From Polyangiaceae bacterium (lineage in GTDB: Bacteria; Myxococcota_A; Polyangia; Polyangiales; Polyangiaceae): 64,000 bases of DNA. Under the pieces are notes generated by a model that was not told where the DNA came from, searched no databases, and was given only the letters and a program-made list of their open reading frames with translations. Every line of letters begins with the position of its first letter. Positions within the stretch are counted from its first letter, which is position 1. This document shows, piece by piece, positions 1 through 8,582 of this stretch. Location: assembly GCA_020633205.1 (NCBI GenBank), contig JACKEB010000011.1:1098501-1162500 (forward strand). Direction: 5' to 3'. The translations under genes and the position numbers were made by a program.

Positions 1-1263
1 CCGATCCTTTCCGCGATGCAGCCCGCGGCTGAAGGCAGCGCAGCGGATGTCGCGGGCATGCTGTGGAGCACCAAGACACGCTACATCGGCGTCGGCGCCA
101 TGGTGGTGGGTGGCTTGTGGGCGCTGATCAAGCTGCGCACCAGCCTGATTGCCGGCATTCGCTCGGGCATCGCTGCTTACCGTGAGTCGAAGAAGGGTGG
201 CGGAGTGACGTTGCGCACCGAGGACGACATGCCCATGCAGTGGGTTGGTGTCGCGGTGCTGCTGAGCATCATCCCGCTGTGCGCCATCTTCTATCACATC
301 ACTCACGTGATCTGGGTGAGTGCGGTGATGAGCGTCGTGATGTTGATCGCGGGCTTCCTGTTCTCTGCGGTCGCAGGCTACATGGCTGGCCTGGTGGGCT
401 CTTCGAACAACCCGATCTCGGGCGTCACGATTGCTACCATCCTGACGTCATCGCTGTTGCTCCTCGGGCTACTGGGCTCCGAAAGCAAGATCGGGCCCGC
501 GGCAGCGATCTTGATCGGCAGCGTCGTCTGTTGCTCAGCGGCCATCGCCGGCGACAACATGCAAGACCTCAAGGCTGGTCAGATCCTCGGTGCTACCCCG
601 AGGAAACAGCAGTATCTGCAGATCCTCGGTGTGCTCGCGGCCGCGGTGGTCGTAGCGCCGGTGCTGAACCTGTTGTTGACCGCTTATGGCATCGGTGTGC
701 CGACGGAAGCCCACCCAAAGCCCCTCGGCGCTCCTCAGGCGAACTTGATGGCGAGCGTAGCCAAGGGCGTGTTCCACGGTGGCCTCCCCTGGGGCATGGT
801 CGCGATCGGCGCCGCGCTTGGCGTCGCCGTGATCATTCTCGACTTGGTGCTGGAGGCGAAGGGCAGCGAGTTCCGTACGCCGGTGCTCGCGGTCGCCGTC
901 GGGATCTATCTGCCCTTCGAGCTCTCCGTGCCAATCCTTGCAGGTGGCTTGGTCGCGCACTTCGCGGAGCGGGCGCACAAGCAACGCCTGGCGAACGCCG
1001 CCGAAGCGGAGCGTCCTGGGCTCGAAGCCCAGGCAGAGACGGCAAGCCGCCATGGGCTGCTCTTCGGCGCTGGCCTGATCACCGGCGAGGCGCTGGTGGG
1101 GATCGGGATGGCTGTGCCGATTGTAGTTACAGGTAAGAGTGACGTGCTCGCGGTGTTCGGAGCCCACGACGGCTCCTGGCCTGGAGTGTTGTTGCTGCTG
1201 CTGGTGCTCGCAGGCTTAGGTGTAGTAGCCGCCGGGCGCCCAAAGACCGTCGACATCGACTAG
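1..1263 (+). CDS. OPT family oligopeptide transporter, C-terminal part (5' end outside window)
   Basis: The reading frame is open from base 1, so the N-terminus lies before the window; the first ATG inside is at 16. The 420 visible residues hold many hydrophobic membrane segments and two stretches typical of the OPT (oligopeptide/metal-chelate transporter) family: SNNPISGVTIATIL around residues 130-143 and AGDNMQDLKAGQILGATP around 177-194 (numbered from 16). Known OPT proteins import short peptides or metal-siderophore complexes across the inner membrane; the substrate cannot be read here. Full-length members are about 600-700 aa, so roughly a third is missing. The gene ends in TAG and is followed by a weak hairpin. 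Family call is firm, substrate unknown. Confidence 0.9.
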   Translation, partial: PILSAMQPAAEGSAADVAGMLWSTKTRYIGVGAMVVGGLWALIKLRTSLIAGIRSGIAAYRESKKGGGVTLRTEDDMPMQWVGVAVLLSIIPLCAIFYHITHVIWVSAVMSVVMLIAGFLFSAVAGYMAGLVGSSNNPISGVTIATILTSSLLLLGLLGSESKIGPAAAILIGSVVCCSAAIAGDNMQDLKAGQILGATPRKQQYLQILGVLAAAVVVAPVLNLLLTAYGIGVPTEAHPKPLGAPQANLMASVAKGVFHGGLPWGMVAIGAALGVAVIILDLVLEAKGSEFRTPVLAVAVGIYLPFELSVPILAGGLVAHFAERAHKQRLANAAEAERPGLEAQAETASRHGLLFGAGLITGEALVGIGMAVPIVVTGKSDVLAVFGAHDGSWPGVLLLLLVLAGLGVVAAGRPKTVDID

Positions 1264-1286
1264 CGCAGGTGCCTCTTAATTCCCTC

Positions 1287-1312
1287 GCGCGGACTGCTAG
1301 TAGTCTTCGCGC
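1287..1312. terminator. Weak terminator-like hairpin after the OPT gene
   Basis: Stem GCGCG/CGCGC plus GACT/AGTC with a 2-base bulge and a 6-base loop, 24 bases after the OPT stop codon. There is no T-run, so termination is only a guess. Confidence 0.3.
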
Positions 1313-1352
1313 AGCGCAAACGCCTGGAGTGACGTGTTAGCCTTCTGAGAAA

Positions 1353-2777
1353 GTGGGGGACCTTTCTTTGGCGTGGCGTGAGCGGCCGATCTGGAAGCAG
1401 GCTGTTGCCTCGGGGCTTCTGTTGGTCATTGGAACCACGGGTTGTGGCGGGTTGCTGGGCAGCTCACCTCCCCCCAAAAATCCAAGTGGAAATTTGGCGC
1501 CGGCGGATCCCACGCCTCTCGGGCGTTGCAAGATCGCCGCGAGCTCGAGCAATCCGCTGGTGACGGAGTGGCCCGCATCGGAGAAGGCGCACCTGGAGAG
1601 CTTGATGGGATCGCGCACCGTCGCTGTGCAGTTTTCAGGCTGTGAGATGCGCATCATCGATGCCTGTCGTCTGCCGGGACACTACGCCTGGCGGCGCACC
1701 ACCCTCGCGACGGATACCATCGAGATCACCAACGCGGACGACCTGTACGCCAAGCTGCCGTTGGGCGCCGTGAGCCTGGAGGGCGAGCTCGAGCGCAGCG
1801 GGCGTCTGGCGGTGCGCACGACGGTCGCCGGACAGCTGCAGCTCGAGGGGCTTCAGGCCGAACAGGCGGCGAGCGACGCATGCGCCGACGCGACCCACGT
1901 CGTGAGCGCGGTGAGTGTCGGGGCCTTCAAACTGCTGTCCGGGGGCGCTGCTCGGGCCCAGGGCGGCGCTGGTGCGCTGGGACTCGGCGCTGGAATTTCC
2001 ACGCAGCAAACTGAGTCCATCATGCGCGAGAGCGGCGTGCAAGGCGCCTGCTCAGCAGCTACGGCAGAGACGCCGGATCCCCAGTGTGGCGCCCCGATTC
2101 AGCTGTTCTTGGAGCCGCTGCGCCGCGCCGACGCAGGCGGCAAGGTGGATGCGAGCGCGCTCCAGGAGCAGGTGGCCAAGCAGGCCGGCGGCATCCAGGT
2201 GACCTTCGCGCCGCCAGAAGAAGGCGAGAGATGGACGCTGCGTGATGCCGGCGGGACTGAGCTTTGTCAGCTGCCGTGTCAGCGCTGGGTCGGGCAGAGC
2301 AGCGGCTACTACCTCCAGCGTGAGCGCATGGGCAACGTGGATGTGGCGACGGTGCCCATGCCAGCGGCCTTTGCGTATCCTCCCGGAAGTAGCATCGAAG
2401 CTAGCTATCGTCCCGAACGGGGCAGCCCGTTCTGGGCGAACCTCACGTTCTACTTCGTGGGCCTGCCCACGGCGGCCCTCGGCGCCGTCTTCCTCGGTTT
2501 CGGCCTGGAGCAAACCATCAGCGGTCGAGACTGTTCTGACTTCGGAGACTGCCCGCTGTTCGGCAGCGCTGGCGGCAACCTGGGGATCTCGCTCTTCTAC
2601 CTGTCGATGGCCGGCGCTTCGACCTACTGGTACCTGTGGAGTCATGAAGCCGAAGTGACGGTCAAGCGCCCCGGAGAGGAAGCTCGCCGCGGAGCGACCG
2701 GGGTGGCCGGCAACGCGCCTCGGGGCTTCACCAGCTTGCGCTTGTCAACGAACGGTTTGAGCGGCACCTTCTGGTGA
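1353..2777 (+). CDS. Predicted lipoprotein of unknown function with C-terminal hydrophobic segments
   Basis: 474 aa, GTG start chosen because it leaves a normal signal peptide: a basic start, a hydrophobic stretch and a lipobox-like IGTTGC with Cys at about residue 31, followed by a Pro/Ser spacer. The middle part (about 50-340) has no domain I recognise. Two hydrophobic segments near the C-terminus (about residues 365-385 and 405-430) flank a short Cys-containing loop (CSDFGDC), resembling the PEGA/TPR-type myxobacterial proteins at 12314-13432 and 16631-17710. Such proteins are thought to sit in the envelope, but the role here is unknown. The 3' end overlaps the convergent MFS gene by 33 bp, so it has no room for its own terminator. 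Confidence 0.7.
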   Translation: MGDLSLAWRERPIWKQAVASGLLLVIGTTGCGGLLGSSPPPKNPSGNLAPADPTPLGRCKIAASSSNPLVTEWPASEKAHLESLMGSRTVAVQFSGCEMRIIDACRLPGHYAWRRTTLATDTIEITNADDLYAKLPLGAVSLEGELERSGRLAVRTTVAGQLQLEGLQAEQAASDACADATHVVSAVSVGAFKLLSGGAARAQGGAGALGLGAGISTQQTESIMRESGVQGACSAATAETPDPQCGAPIQLFLEPLRRADAGGKVDASALQEQVAKQAGGIQVTFAPPEEGERWTLRDAGGTELCQLPCQRWVGQSSGYYLQRERMGNVDVATVPMPAAFAYPPGSSIEASYRPERGSPFWANLTFYFVGLPTAALGAVFLGFGLEQTISGRDCSDFGDCPLFGSAGGNLGISLFYLSMAGASTYWYLWSHEAEVTVKRPGEEARRGATGVAGNAPRGFTSLRLSTNGLSGTFW

Positions 2778-4073
2778 TGGCTCGCGGTTCGTCAGCTGCC
2801 CGAGCAGCTTAAGAATTAGCCAGGCGGAAATGCCTAGGGCGACGCCAGTCAACGCCGAGGCACTGGGCCGGACGAAGTGTTGTGCGACGACAGCGCCGAG
2901 GAGCGCGCCTGCGCACTGACCCAGGGTGTGTCCAAACAAGTCGAGCGCGGCGAGGCGCCCGAGCAGATGGTCTGGCGCCAGACGCTGGAGGCGCGTCGTG
3001 GCAGCCACCCAGTTGGCGCCTACCCCCAAGCCCCAGACGAAAACCGCAACCGCGAGCCAAGAGCCGTTTGGTGCCAGCGCCAGGGCGCCCACTCCGATGA
3101 ATGCGCTCCAGGTCGTCGCGTTCCACCACCAGGCAGAGCGATCATCTGGTGACCAGCGTGCCCAGAGCACTGGGCCCACCCCTGTACCAAACGCCCGCAC
3201 GCACTGCAGCGCGCCAAGCAGGAGCGCCGTGGCTCCAAACCAGCTAGCCGCCCCGAGGCTCTCCGCCCGTTCATTCAAGAGCACCCAGCCTCCGCCGTTC
3301 GCGATCGCCGCTGGTGTCTTGGCGAGCGCTGCCTCGAGGATACGTCGATCGCCTTTGACGTGAGCGATCGCGGCGAATAGCTCGCGCCCAAGGGAGCTTC
3401 GCGGGCTCGCTTGCGCGTCGTTCTTCAGGCTCGGCAAGCCCGCGGAGATCCAGGCGGCGATGAAGAACGTCCCGGCGTCCAGCAAGATCGCCCAGGTTGG
3501 CCCCAAGAAGGCCGCCGCCACACCACCCGCTGCTACACCCAAGGCGAACAACACGCTCCAGGTGGCCCCGATCAAGCGATTCGCCGCGCCAAGATCCGCG
3601 AGGAGACGTGGAGAGCGCGCTTCGCTCGATCCATTGGGGTCGCTCTGGGGCGCGCCTTCAGAGTCGGCCAGGACGCGAGGTAGCGACGCCGTCACCGCCG
3701 GTTCGCTGAACGCCGCGAGGGCGATGCGCACGAGCAGCAAGAGCTGAACGCCCAGCAGGCTGCCTGTTGCCGCCGCGTACGCCATGCCAAGAGCCAAGGC
3801 GCCGCGGGTCAGGTTCGTGGCGACGAGCACCTTGCGTCGATCGAGGCGGTCGATGAACCAGCCCGCAAACGGCGCAAGCAGGGTGCTGGGCAATGCGTGG
3901 GCGACCAACACCAGGGAGACGGCGACCAAGCCCTCGCCTCGCTCCAAGGCGAGCACGCTGACCGCGACATAGGTGAGCCAGTCTCCCAGTAGCGAGACCA
4001 CGTCCGCGAGCCACAGTCGTCGGAAGGCGCGGCGTGTCCGCAGTAACCCAAGCCATGATGTCCCAGAACCCAT
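2745..4073 (-). CDS. MFS transporter (MFS_3 / EntS-like exporter)
   Basis: 442 aa, with about 12 hydrophobic segments. The N-terminus has the typical layout of this subgroup: RRLWLADVVSLLGDW in the first helix, then FIDRLDRRKVLVATN between helices 2 and 3, which is the MFS motif-A loop (G-x-x-x-D-R-x-x-R-R-K form). The family exports siderophores, macrolides and other small molecules by proton antiport at the inner membrane; the substrate here is unknown. The start ATG at 4073 gives the usual short cytoplasmic leader. A TetR-type regulator lies 1.8 kb upstream on the same strand, but a kinase gene sits between them, so a regulatory link is speculative. The 3' end overlaps the preceding lipoprotein gene tail-to-tail. 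Confidence 0.88.
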   Translation of the reverse strand: MGSGTSWLGLLRTRRAFRRLWLADVVSLLGDWLTYVAVSVLALERGEGLVAVSLVLVAHALPSTLLAPFAGWFIDRLDRRKVLVATNLTRGALALGMAYAAATGSLLGVQLLLLVRIALAAFSEPAVTASLPRVLADSEGAPQSDPNGSSEARSPRLLADLGAANRLIGATWSVLFALGVAAGGVAAAFLGPTWAILLDAGTFFIAAWISAGLPSLKNDAQASPRSSLGRELFAAIAHVKGDRRILEAALAKTPAAIANGGGWVLLNERAESLGAASWFGATALLLGALQCVRAFGTGVGPVLWARWSPDDRSAWWWNATTWSAFIGVGALALAPNGSWLAVAVFVWGLGVGANWVAATTRLQRLAPDHLLGRLAALDLFGHTLGQCAGALLGAVVAQHFVRPSASALTGVALGISAWLILKLLGQLTNREPSPEGAAQTVR

Positions 4074-4166
4074 GCTCTGGGGGATAACGCTCCAACTCCT
4101 GAACTTCAGCCCGAGTGCTCACCCGTTAGCAGATTGCTGCTCGGGGACTTGGCGCGGTGGCGGCGG

Positions 4167-5600
4167 CTAACGGTAGTCCGTCGGATCCACCGTCTTCGCT
4201 GGAGGCGGCTTGACGCTTGTGGGGGGCGGCGGCGGGGGCTTGACCACGGTGGTTGCTGGCTGCGTCGCCGCAGGTTTCGTAGTCGGAGCCTTTGGCTTGC
4301 CACCGCGAGCTACGACCCTGCTAGCCGGCTTCTCCGTTGCCTCGGGAGCCGCGCTGGCCACCTCCTGCGCGCTCGGCTCGGGCGCTGGCGCTGCGCTGGG
4401 CTCCGGAGCGGACGTCTCGGTTGCTGCGGCAGCAGCCGTTTCCGTGGGGTCTGGTGGCGCGCTCAGAGCGGCGGCGGGTGAGGCCTCGGCGCTGTTCTTC
4501 TGCATGGCAAAGACGCCTGCCGCCGTGCCGCCGAGCGCCAGCACACCCAGTAACGCGACGGCATAGGGCCACTTCGCGCTACCAGCTGTCGACTGGGTGT
4601 TCTGCACCGACGACAGATCCGTCGAGCCACCGACCGGATTCGGTGGAATGCCTGGTAGCGAATTGTAAGAGCTGCGGAACAGTTGATCCGAGCTGATTGC
4701 GCCGCCCGCGCTGCGCGCGATGCGATCGATCAAGTTCGCGCTGCGCGTCGGCGCATAGGGCTGCAGCGCGAGCACAAAGTCCCCGACGTTTTGAAAGCGC
4801 TGGTTCAGGTCGCGGGCAAACGCCTTCTCAATCACCGCGATCAACCCGGGGTCCAGATCAGGGCGTAGCTGGGCCAGGGGTGTTGGGTCACCCATCACGA
4901 TGGCGACGGCGAGCTCAGGCAGCGTCTCTGCGGTGAACGGCTGACGGTTGCTGAGCAGCTCGTAGAGCGTGATCCCGAGGGCGTAGATGTCGGTGCGTAG
5001 GTCGACGTTCTTCGTTCGCTGCAGCTGCTCCGGAGACATGTACAGCGCGCTGCCCATGATCGCCGCAGTGCGCGTGATGCCGTCGGGCTCGTCCGCGGAG
5101 TTGAATTTCGAGATGCCGAAGTCGAGCACCTTGATCAGCGGTGAACCGTCGTGGTGCCGCGTCAGGAATAGGTTCGCAGGCTTGATGTCGCGGTGGATGA
5201 TGCCCGCGCTGTGCGCTTCTGCAATGGCGTCACACGCCTGGATCACGAAGTCGACCGCGTCCTCCGTGCGCACGACGCGCTCCACCTCGAGCACCTGGCT
5301 GAGGTCGCGCCCCTCCAGATACTCCATCACCATGTACGGCGCGCCGTCATCCAGCGTACCCACGTCGGACACGCGGGCGATGTGTTGACTCTTGATCTTC
5401 GCTGCGGCTTTCGCTTCCCGAAGGAAACGCACCATGGCGTCGTTCGAAGCTACCTGGTCTGCTAGCAGGAACTTGATAGCCACCCGCTCACCGAGCACGG
5501 TGTGATGTGCCTGGACGACCACGCCCATGCCACCGCGACCGAGCACGCGCTCGATGCGGTATTTGCCTGCTAGGATTTCTCCTTCGACCGGTTCAGTCAC
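4167..5600 (-). CDS. Membrane-anchored Ser/Thr protein kinase
   Basis: The 477-aa product begins with the GTG at 5600 (an AGGA lies about 10 bases upstream). The frame stays open to 5762, but the extra 54 residues do not look like kinase. The kinase domain spans about residues 13-280: Gly loop GRGGMG at 21-26, ATP-binding lysine in AIK at 43, catalytic loop HRDIKPAN at 136-143, metal-binding DFG at 160-162 and MSPEQL at 188-193. One membrane segment lies at about 344-366, followed by an Ala/Pro/Thr-rich tail outside the membrane with a poly-Pro stretch. All key catalytic residues are present, so an active Hanks-type kinase is expected. No PASTA or other sensor domain is recognisable in the tail. 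Confidence 0.92.
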   Translation of the reverse strand: MTEPVEGEILAGKYRIERVLGRGGMGVVVQAHHTVLGERVAIKFLLADQVASNDAMVRFLREAKAAAKIKSQHIARVSDVGTLDDGAPYMVMEYLEGRDLSQVLEVERVVRTEDAVDFVIQACDAIAEAHSAGIIHRDIKPANLFLTRHHDGSPLIKVLDFGISKFNSADEPDGITRTAAIMGSALYMSPEQLQRTKNVDLRTDIYALGITLYELLSNRQPFTAETLPELAVAIVMGDPTPLAQLRPDLDPGLIAVIEKAFARDLNQRFQNVGDFVLALQPYAPTRSANLIDRIARSAGGAISSDQLFRSSYNSLPGIPPNPVGGSTDLSSVQNTQSTAGSAKWPYAVALLGVLALGGTAAGVFAMQKNSAEASPAAALSAPPDPTETAAAAATETSAPEPSAAPAPEPSAQEVASAAPEATEKPASRVVARGGKPKAPTTKPAATQPATTVVKPPPPPPTSVKPPPAKTVDPTDYR

Positions 5601-5835
5601 GCGTCCGTATCCTGACAGGCCTGGCTGCCGGCTGCCAGCTCTCACGTCGCACCAAGCCTGCCGTTGTTTGTCCGATGGGTATGTGAGATGCGAGCTGCGC
5701 TGCCGAGCGGATCCCGCTTCCGCGTGGGCCACCCCTGGCGGTGACGCGACCATCCGACGCATGCGTTCAGCCTGGGCCGGCGTGCGATTCGTTGACGGCG
5801 CAGTTTGGCTCAGCGCTGTGCTCGGTTTGGCTCAG

Positions 5836-6585
5836 CTAGCGGCGCAGGAGCTGAGCGAGCAGCTGGGCTGAGCCCTTCGCGTCGACCGGTGCACCGGTTT
5901 CATTAAGCGCCTGCAGACCGGTCGCAAGCGCGATCAAGAGCCAGGTGAGCTGCTTCGGGTCGATGTCGCCACGCACTGCGGCTCGGGCTTGTGACAGCTG
6001 CGTGGCATCGCACACGTGCTCCGACACGACCCGAAGGGTGTTCAGGTAGAGTTCGCGCAAGGTGTCAGAGCGCCCACACGCATGCAGGAACTGATGCGCT
6101 GGCACCTGACTGGGCGTCTCCGTCGTGCTCATCAGGCGCGAAATCAGGTTGAGCAGCGCCTCGGGCGACTCGTCGTACTCCGTCACGCTCTGCACCAGGG
6201 CGCCGAGGTAGCGTTCGCTTACCGCGCGGATCAGGTCTTCACGGTCCTGGAAGTGTACGTAGAACGCGCCACGGGTGTAGCCGGCGCGCTCACAGATGGC
6301 GTCCAAGCTCGGGTTGTCCAATCCCTCTTCGGCGAACGAAGCCATCGCCGCGTCGATCAGGGCGGCACGGGTGTCGGCCTTGGCCGCTTCCCTGCGGGGT
6401 CCGATGCGCCGCCGCCGATGGGAGCGCTCCGTGCTGGGCCCTCCCCGCGTCGTCTCGGAGACCGAGTCGGCGGGCGAACTATCGGAGAGTTTGGAGCTGC
6501 TCGGGGCATCCGAGCTTTGAGCGGTTTCGGGCTTGGTCACAACCCCTCGGGATACCGTTCCGTCGGTTTCAATGCAAGAACCCAT
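5836..6585 (-). CDS. TetR family transcriptional regulator
   Basis: 249 aa. The first 65 residues are Ser/Pro-rich and low complexity, so the real start may lie further in; no clear ribosome-binding site precedes the ATG at 6585. The TetR DNA-binding domain runs from about residue 72 to 120: an ALIDAAMASFAEEG helix, then the helix-turn-helix SLDAICERAGYTRGAFYVHF, which matches the family signature closely. The C-terminal half is a helical ligand-binding/dimer domain that cannot be assigned. Known members repress a neighbouring transporter or enzyme gene and respond to small molecules. The target is not evident, because the 465 bp upstream contain no gene and the nearest candidate exporter is at 2745-4073. 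Confidence 0.88.
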   Translation of the reverse strand: MGSCIETDGTVSRGVVTKPETAQSSDAPSSSKLSDSSPADSVSETTRGGPSTERSHRRRRIGPRREAAKADTRAALIDAAMASFAEEGLDNPSLDAICERAGYTRGAFYVHFQDREDLIRAVSERYLGALVQSVTEYDESPEALLNLISRLMSTTETPSQVPAHQFLHACGRSDTLRELYLNTLRVVSEHVCDATQLSQARAAVRGDIDPKQLTWLLIALATGLQALNETGAPVDAKGSAQLLAQLLRR

Positions 6586-7050
6586 GCGAACGATCGACCG
6601 AGATTTTGGCCTGAGATCGAAAAGCGCAGGGATGCGAGGTCATGGGTTTGCTGGCTCGGTCGTGTGGGCTTCCGGGCTCGGCGCACACGCACTGGAGCAG
6701 GAGAGATTACATGGACAGCTCAAGTAACGGGAGCGTTAGCAGCTTTTTCCGCGGGCTTTTCCACGTGATTCCCTGGCGTGCCATTCGTGGAACGAAGCGC
6801 GGAGGTAGTCCCGTGTGGCGCGGTGTGCGCGCTGCATTGCGATTGTTCGCGCCTCCGGGGCGCGAATTGCCCCCGACATTTGCGTGGCCACGCGCCACAC
6901 GCTGCACTCGAGTCCTCTGCGCGCGACGACTGACACTCGATGCCTCTTGCCAGCTTCGTTGTTGCCTCGTGGAAACTACCGAATGGCTCCGAGTTGGAGT
7001 TGGGGTTTGGGGGAGAGGGAGCACTCACCCCGCTGGGATCCGACTCCTCC
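6586..7050. other. Intergenic region without a supported gene
   Basis: 465 bp between the TetR start and the stop of the next minus-strand gene. Short open frames on both strands have no convincing start, domain or codon pattern. The TetR promoter should lie in the left part. A TTTGGGGGAGAGG motif at about 7006-7018, followed by CTCACCCC, resembles the hairpins at 8531 and 21503 and may terminate transcription of the 7051-8439 gene. Confidence 0.6.
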
Positions 7051-8439
7051 CTACAGGGGTGCCGCGAAGCTCCCGATCGCGTCGAGGTCGTAACGCAAGA
7101 TGCGGTCGAAGTATCTGCTCCCGGTGGTTGGTGCACCGTCGGCAATGAACAGCTCGCCGTTCGCCAGACCCATGACAGTCACACCACGATCAGCCGGGTT
7201 GGGCATCCGCCACACCGTGCGGGCTTGGGTGTTGATGATGAAGGTCGAACAGTCGTTGCCGTTGCAGCCAGAGATCGCGATCCAGTTCCCGTCGGTCGCG
7301 AAGCCATGACCGACGCCAGCCATGGGCACTGGGATGCTGTCCGCTTGCCCTGCTCCGTCCGGCGTCTCGAAGTAGACGGACGCCGTTTCGAAGAGCCCTT
7401 CGACCGCCTTGGGGCCCGTCGCGCCGAGCCAAGCCACGCGATCGATGCTCGAGGTCAGCCAGATGGGAGCGTAGCCCTGAATCGCCTCCAGCTCGACTAC
7501 ACCGCCAGCGCTCGCCCAACTCATGACCGAGTCGTGGGACGCCCCTGCGTTCAGCCAGAACGCTCGATTCCCCGAGGCGGTGGCTTTCCACTTGAATGAA
7601 GATTCCGTGGGGATAATTTTCAGGTTGGCGTCGGTTGCGGGTGTGGCGACGCCGAAGTCTGAGAAACCGAGGATTGCGCCCCACTCGGAGTCTGTTGCGA
7701 ACGGCTCCGCTGCTGGCAGGGGCGGCTCACCCCAATGGAATGCACCATCGAAATAGACATAACGAGAGCCACCCGTCGCACCTTGGACGTCGTAGTGGCG
7801 AAACAGTCCGACTCCGCCCGGGCCCATGCTCTGCACCGGGCAGGTGGTGGCGTCCTGCATCGCCGCGAGGGTTCTCCCATCGAGTTCCTCGAGCACGGCG
7901 ACCGCTGGCTTCACACCCACGGTGCTGTAGGAGAGCAACACTCGGCCGTCGGAGTGACGCCGCAGGCCCGCCGCCCAGGCCTGCCCGATCTGATCGGGAA
8001 ACTCCACGATGCTGCTCTGCTGACAGCCAGCGCCGCAGCTCGTCCACGCGCGGGCTGCCCGCGAGTTGTCCTCGCCGACGGTGTAGGTCTCGCACGGAGC
8101 GCTCTTGGGGTACAGGCTCCAGCCCGCGTGGTCGAGCCACGCCGGAAGGCCTGCACCACCGCCAGAGCCTGCCCCACCGCTGCCACCGCCGGCCGCGCCG
8201 GCACCAGCGGTCGAGCCACCCGTCGAGCTGCCGGCAGCGCCAGCGCTGCCACCGTTGCTTTGCCCTGCGGAACCAGACGTTCCTGCGGTGCTTCCGCCGC
8301 TCTCACCCCCGACTCCGGCTTCGAATACACCGTCGACGGGGGTCGTGTTGCGTCCACTGCTGCAGCCAGCCCACGAGAGGGCGACGACGGCGCTCCACGT
8401 CCCACTCAGCGCCACCGCGCCGCTTCGCCTCCAACTCAT
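7051..8439 (-). CDS. Secreted lipoprotein with Gly/Ser/Ala-rich spacer
   Basis: 462 aa. The start ATG at 8439 is preceded by GGAGGA with 6-base spacing. A signal peptide ends in the lipobox LSWAGC, followed by a flexible Gly/Ser/Ala spacer of about 70 residues (to about residue 98). The remaining 360 residues are rich in short hydrophobic beta-like stretches with spaced W/G residues, for example GQAWAAGLRRHSDGRVLLSY. This suggests a propeller-type fold, but I recognise no specific family. The layout (lipobox, spacer, globular domain) recurs in the genes at 8583, 13550, 15017, 19471, 21566 and 24662 and is common among Polyangia surface proteins. Function unknown; location is predicted to be outer envelope. 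Confidence 0.75.
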   Translation of the reverse strand: MSWRRSGAVALSGTWSAVVALSWAGCSSGRNTTPVDGVFEAGVGGESGGSTAGTSGSAGQSNGGSAGAAGSSTGGSTAGAGAAGGGSGGAGSGGGAGLPAWLDHAGWSLYPKSAPCETYTVGEDNSRAARAWTSCGAGCQQSSIVEFPDQIGQAWAAGLRRHSDGRVLLSYSTVGVKPAVAVLEELDGRTLAAMQDATTCPVQSMGPGGVGLFRHYDVQGATGGSRYVYFDGAFHWGEPPLPAAEPFATDSEWGAILGFSDFGVATPATDANLKIIPTESSFKWKATASGNRAFWLNAGASHDSVMSWASAGGVVELEAIQGYAPIWLTSSIDRVAWLGATGPKAVEGLFETASVYFETPDGAGQADSIPVPMAGVGHGFATDGNWIAISGCNGNDCSTFIINTQARTVWRMPNPADRGVTVMGLANGELFIADGAPTTGSRYFDRILRYDLDAIGSFAAPL

Positions 8440-8530
8440 TCCGCTCCTCCGCTGCCCTCCCGAGACTTCGGGAGGGTCACGCGCGATGTCGGAGCGTCAG
8501 CGGGCTAGTTGAGTGGAATACAGGATTTTG

Positions 8531-8557
8531 TGGGGGTGAGAGAGCACCTCACCCCCA
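8531..8557. terminator. Hairpin, putative terminator downstream of the 8583-10202 gene
   Basis: Perfect 10-bp inverted repeat TGGGGGTGAG / CTCACCCCCA with a 7-base loop, 26 bases after the stop of the minus-strand gene at 8583. It has no long T-run. The same GGGGGTGAG core recurs at 21503-21561. Confidence 0.5.
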
Positions 8558-8582
8558 ATCGAAAAGATGCGCGCAGCCGTGC

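Noticed and set aside
6642..7148. Possible small gene upstream of the TetR gene
   Set aside because: Arg/Cys/Trp-rich, overlaps the end of a well-supported gene on the other strand, no ribosome-binding site or domain.
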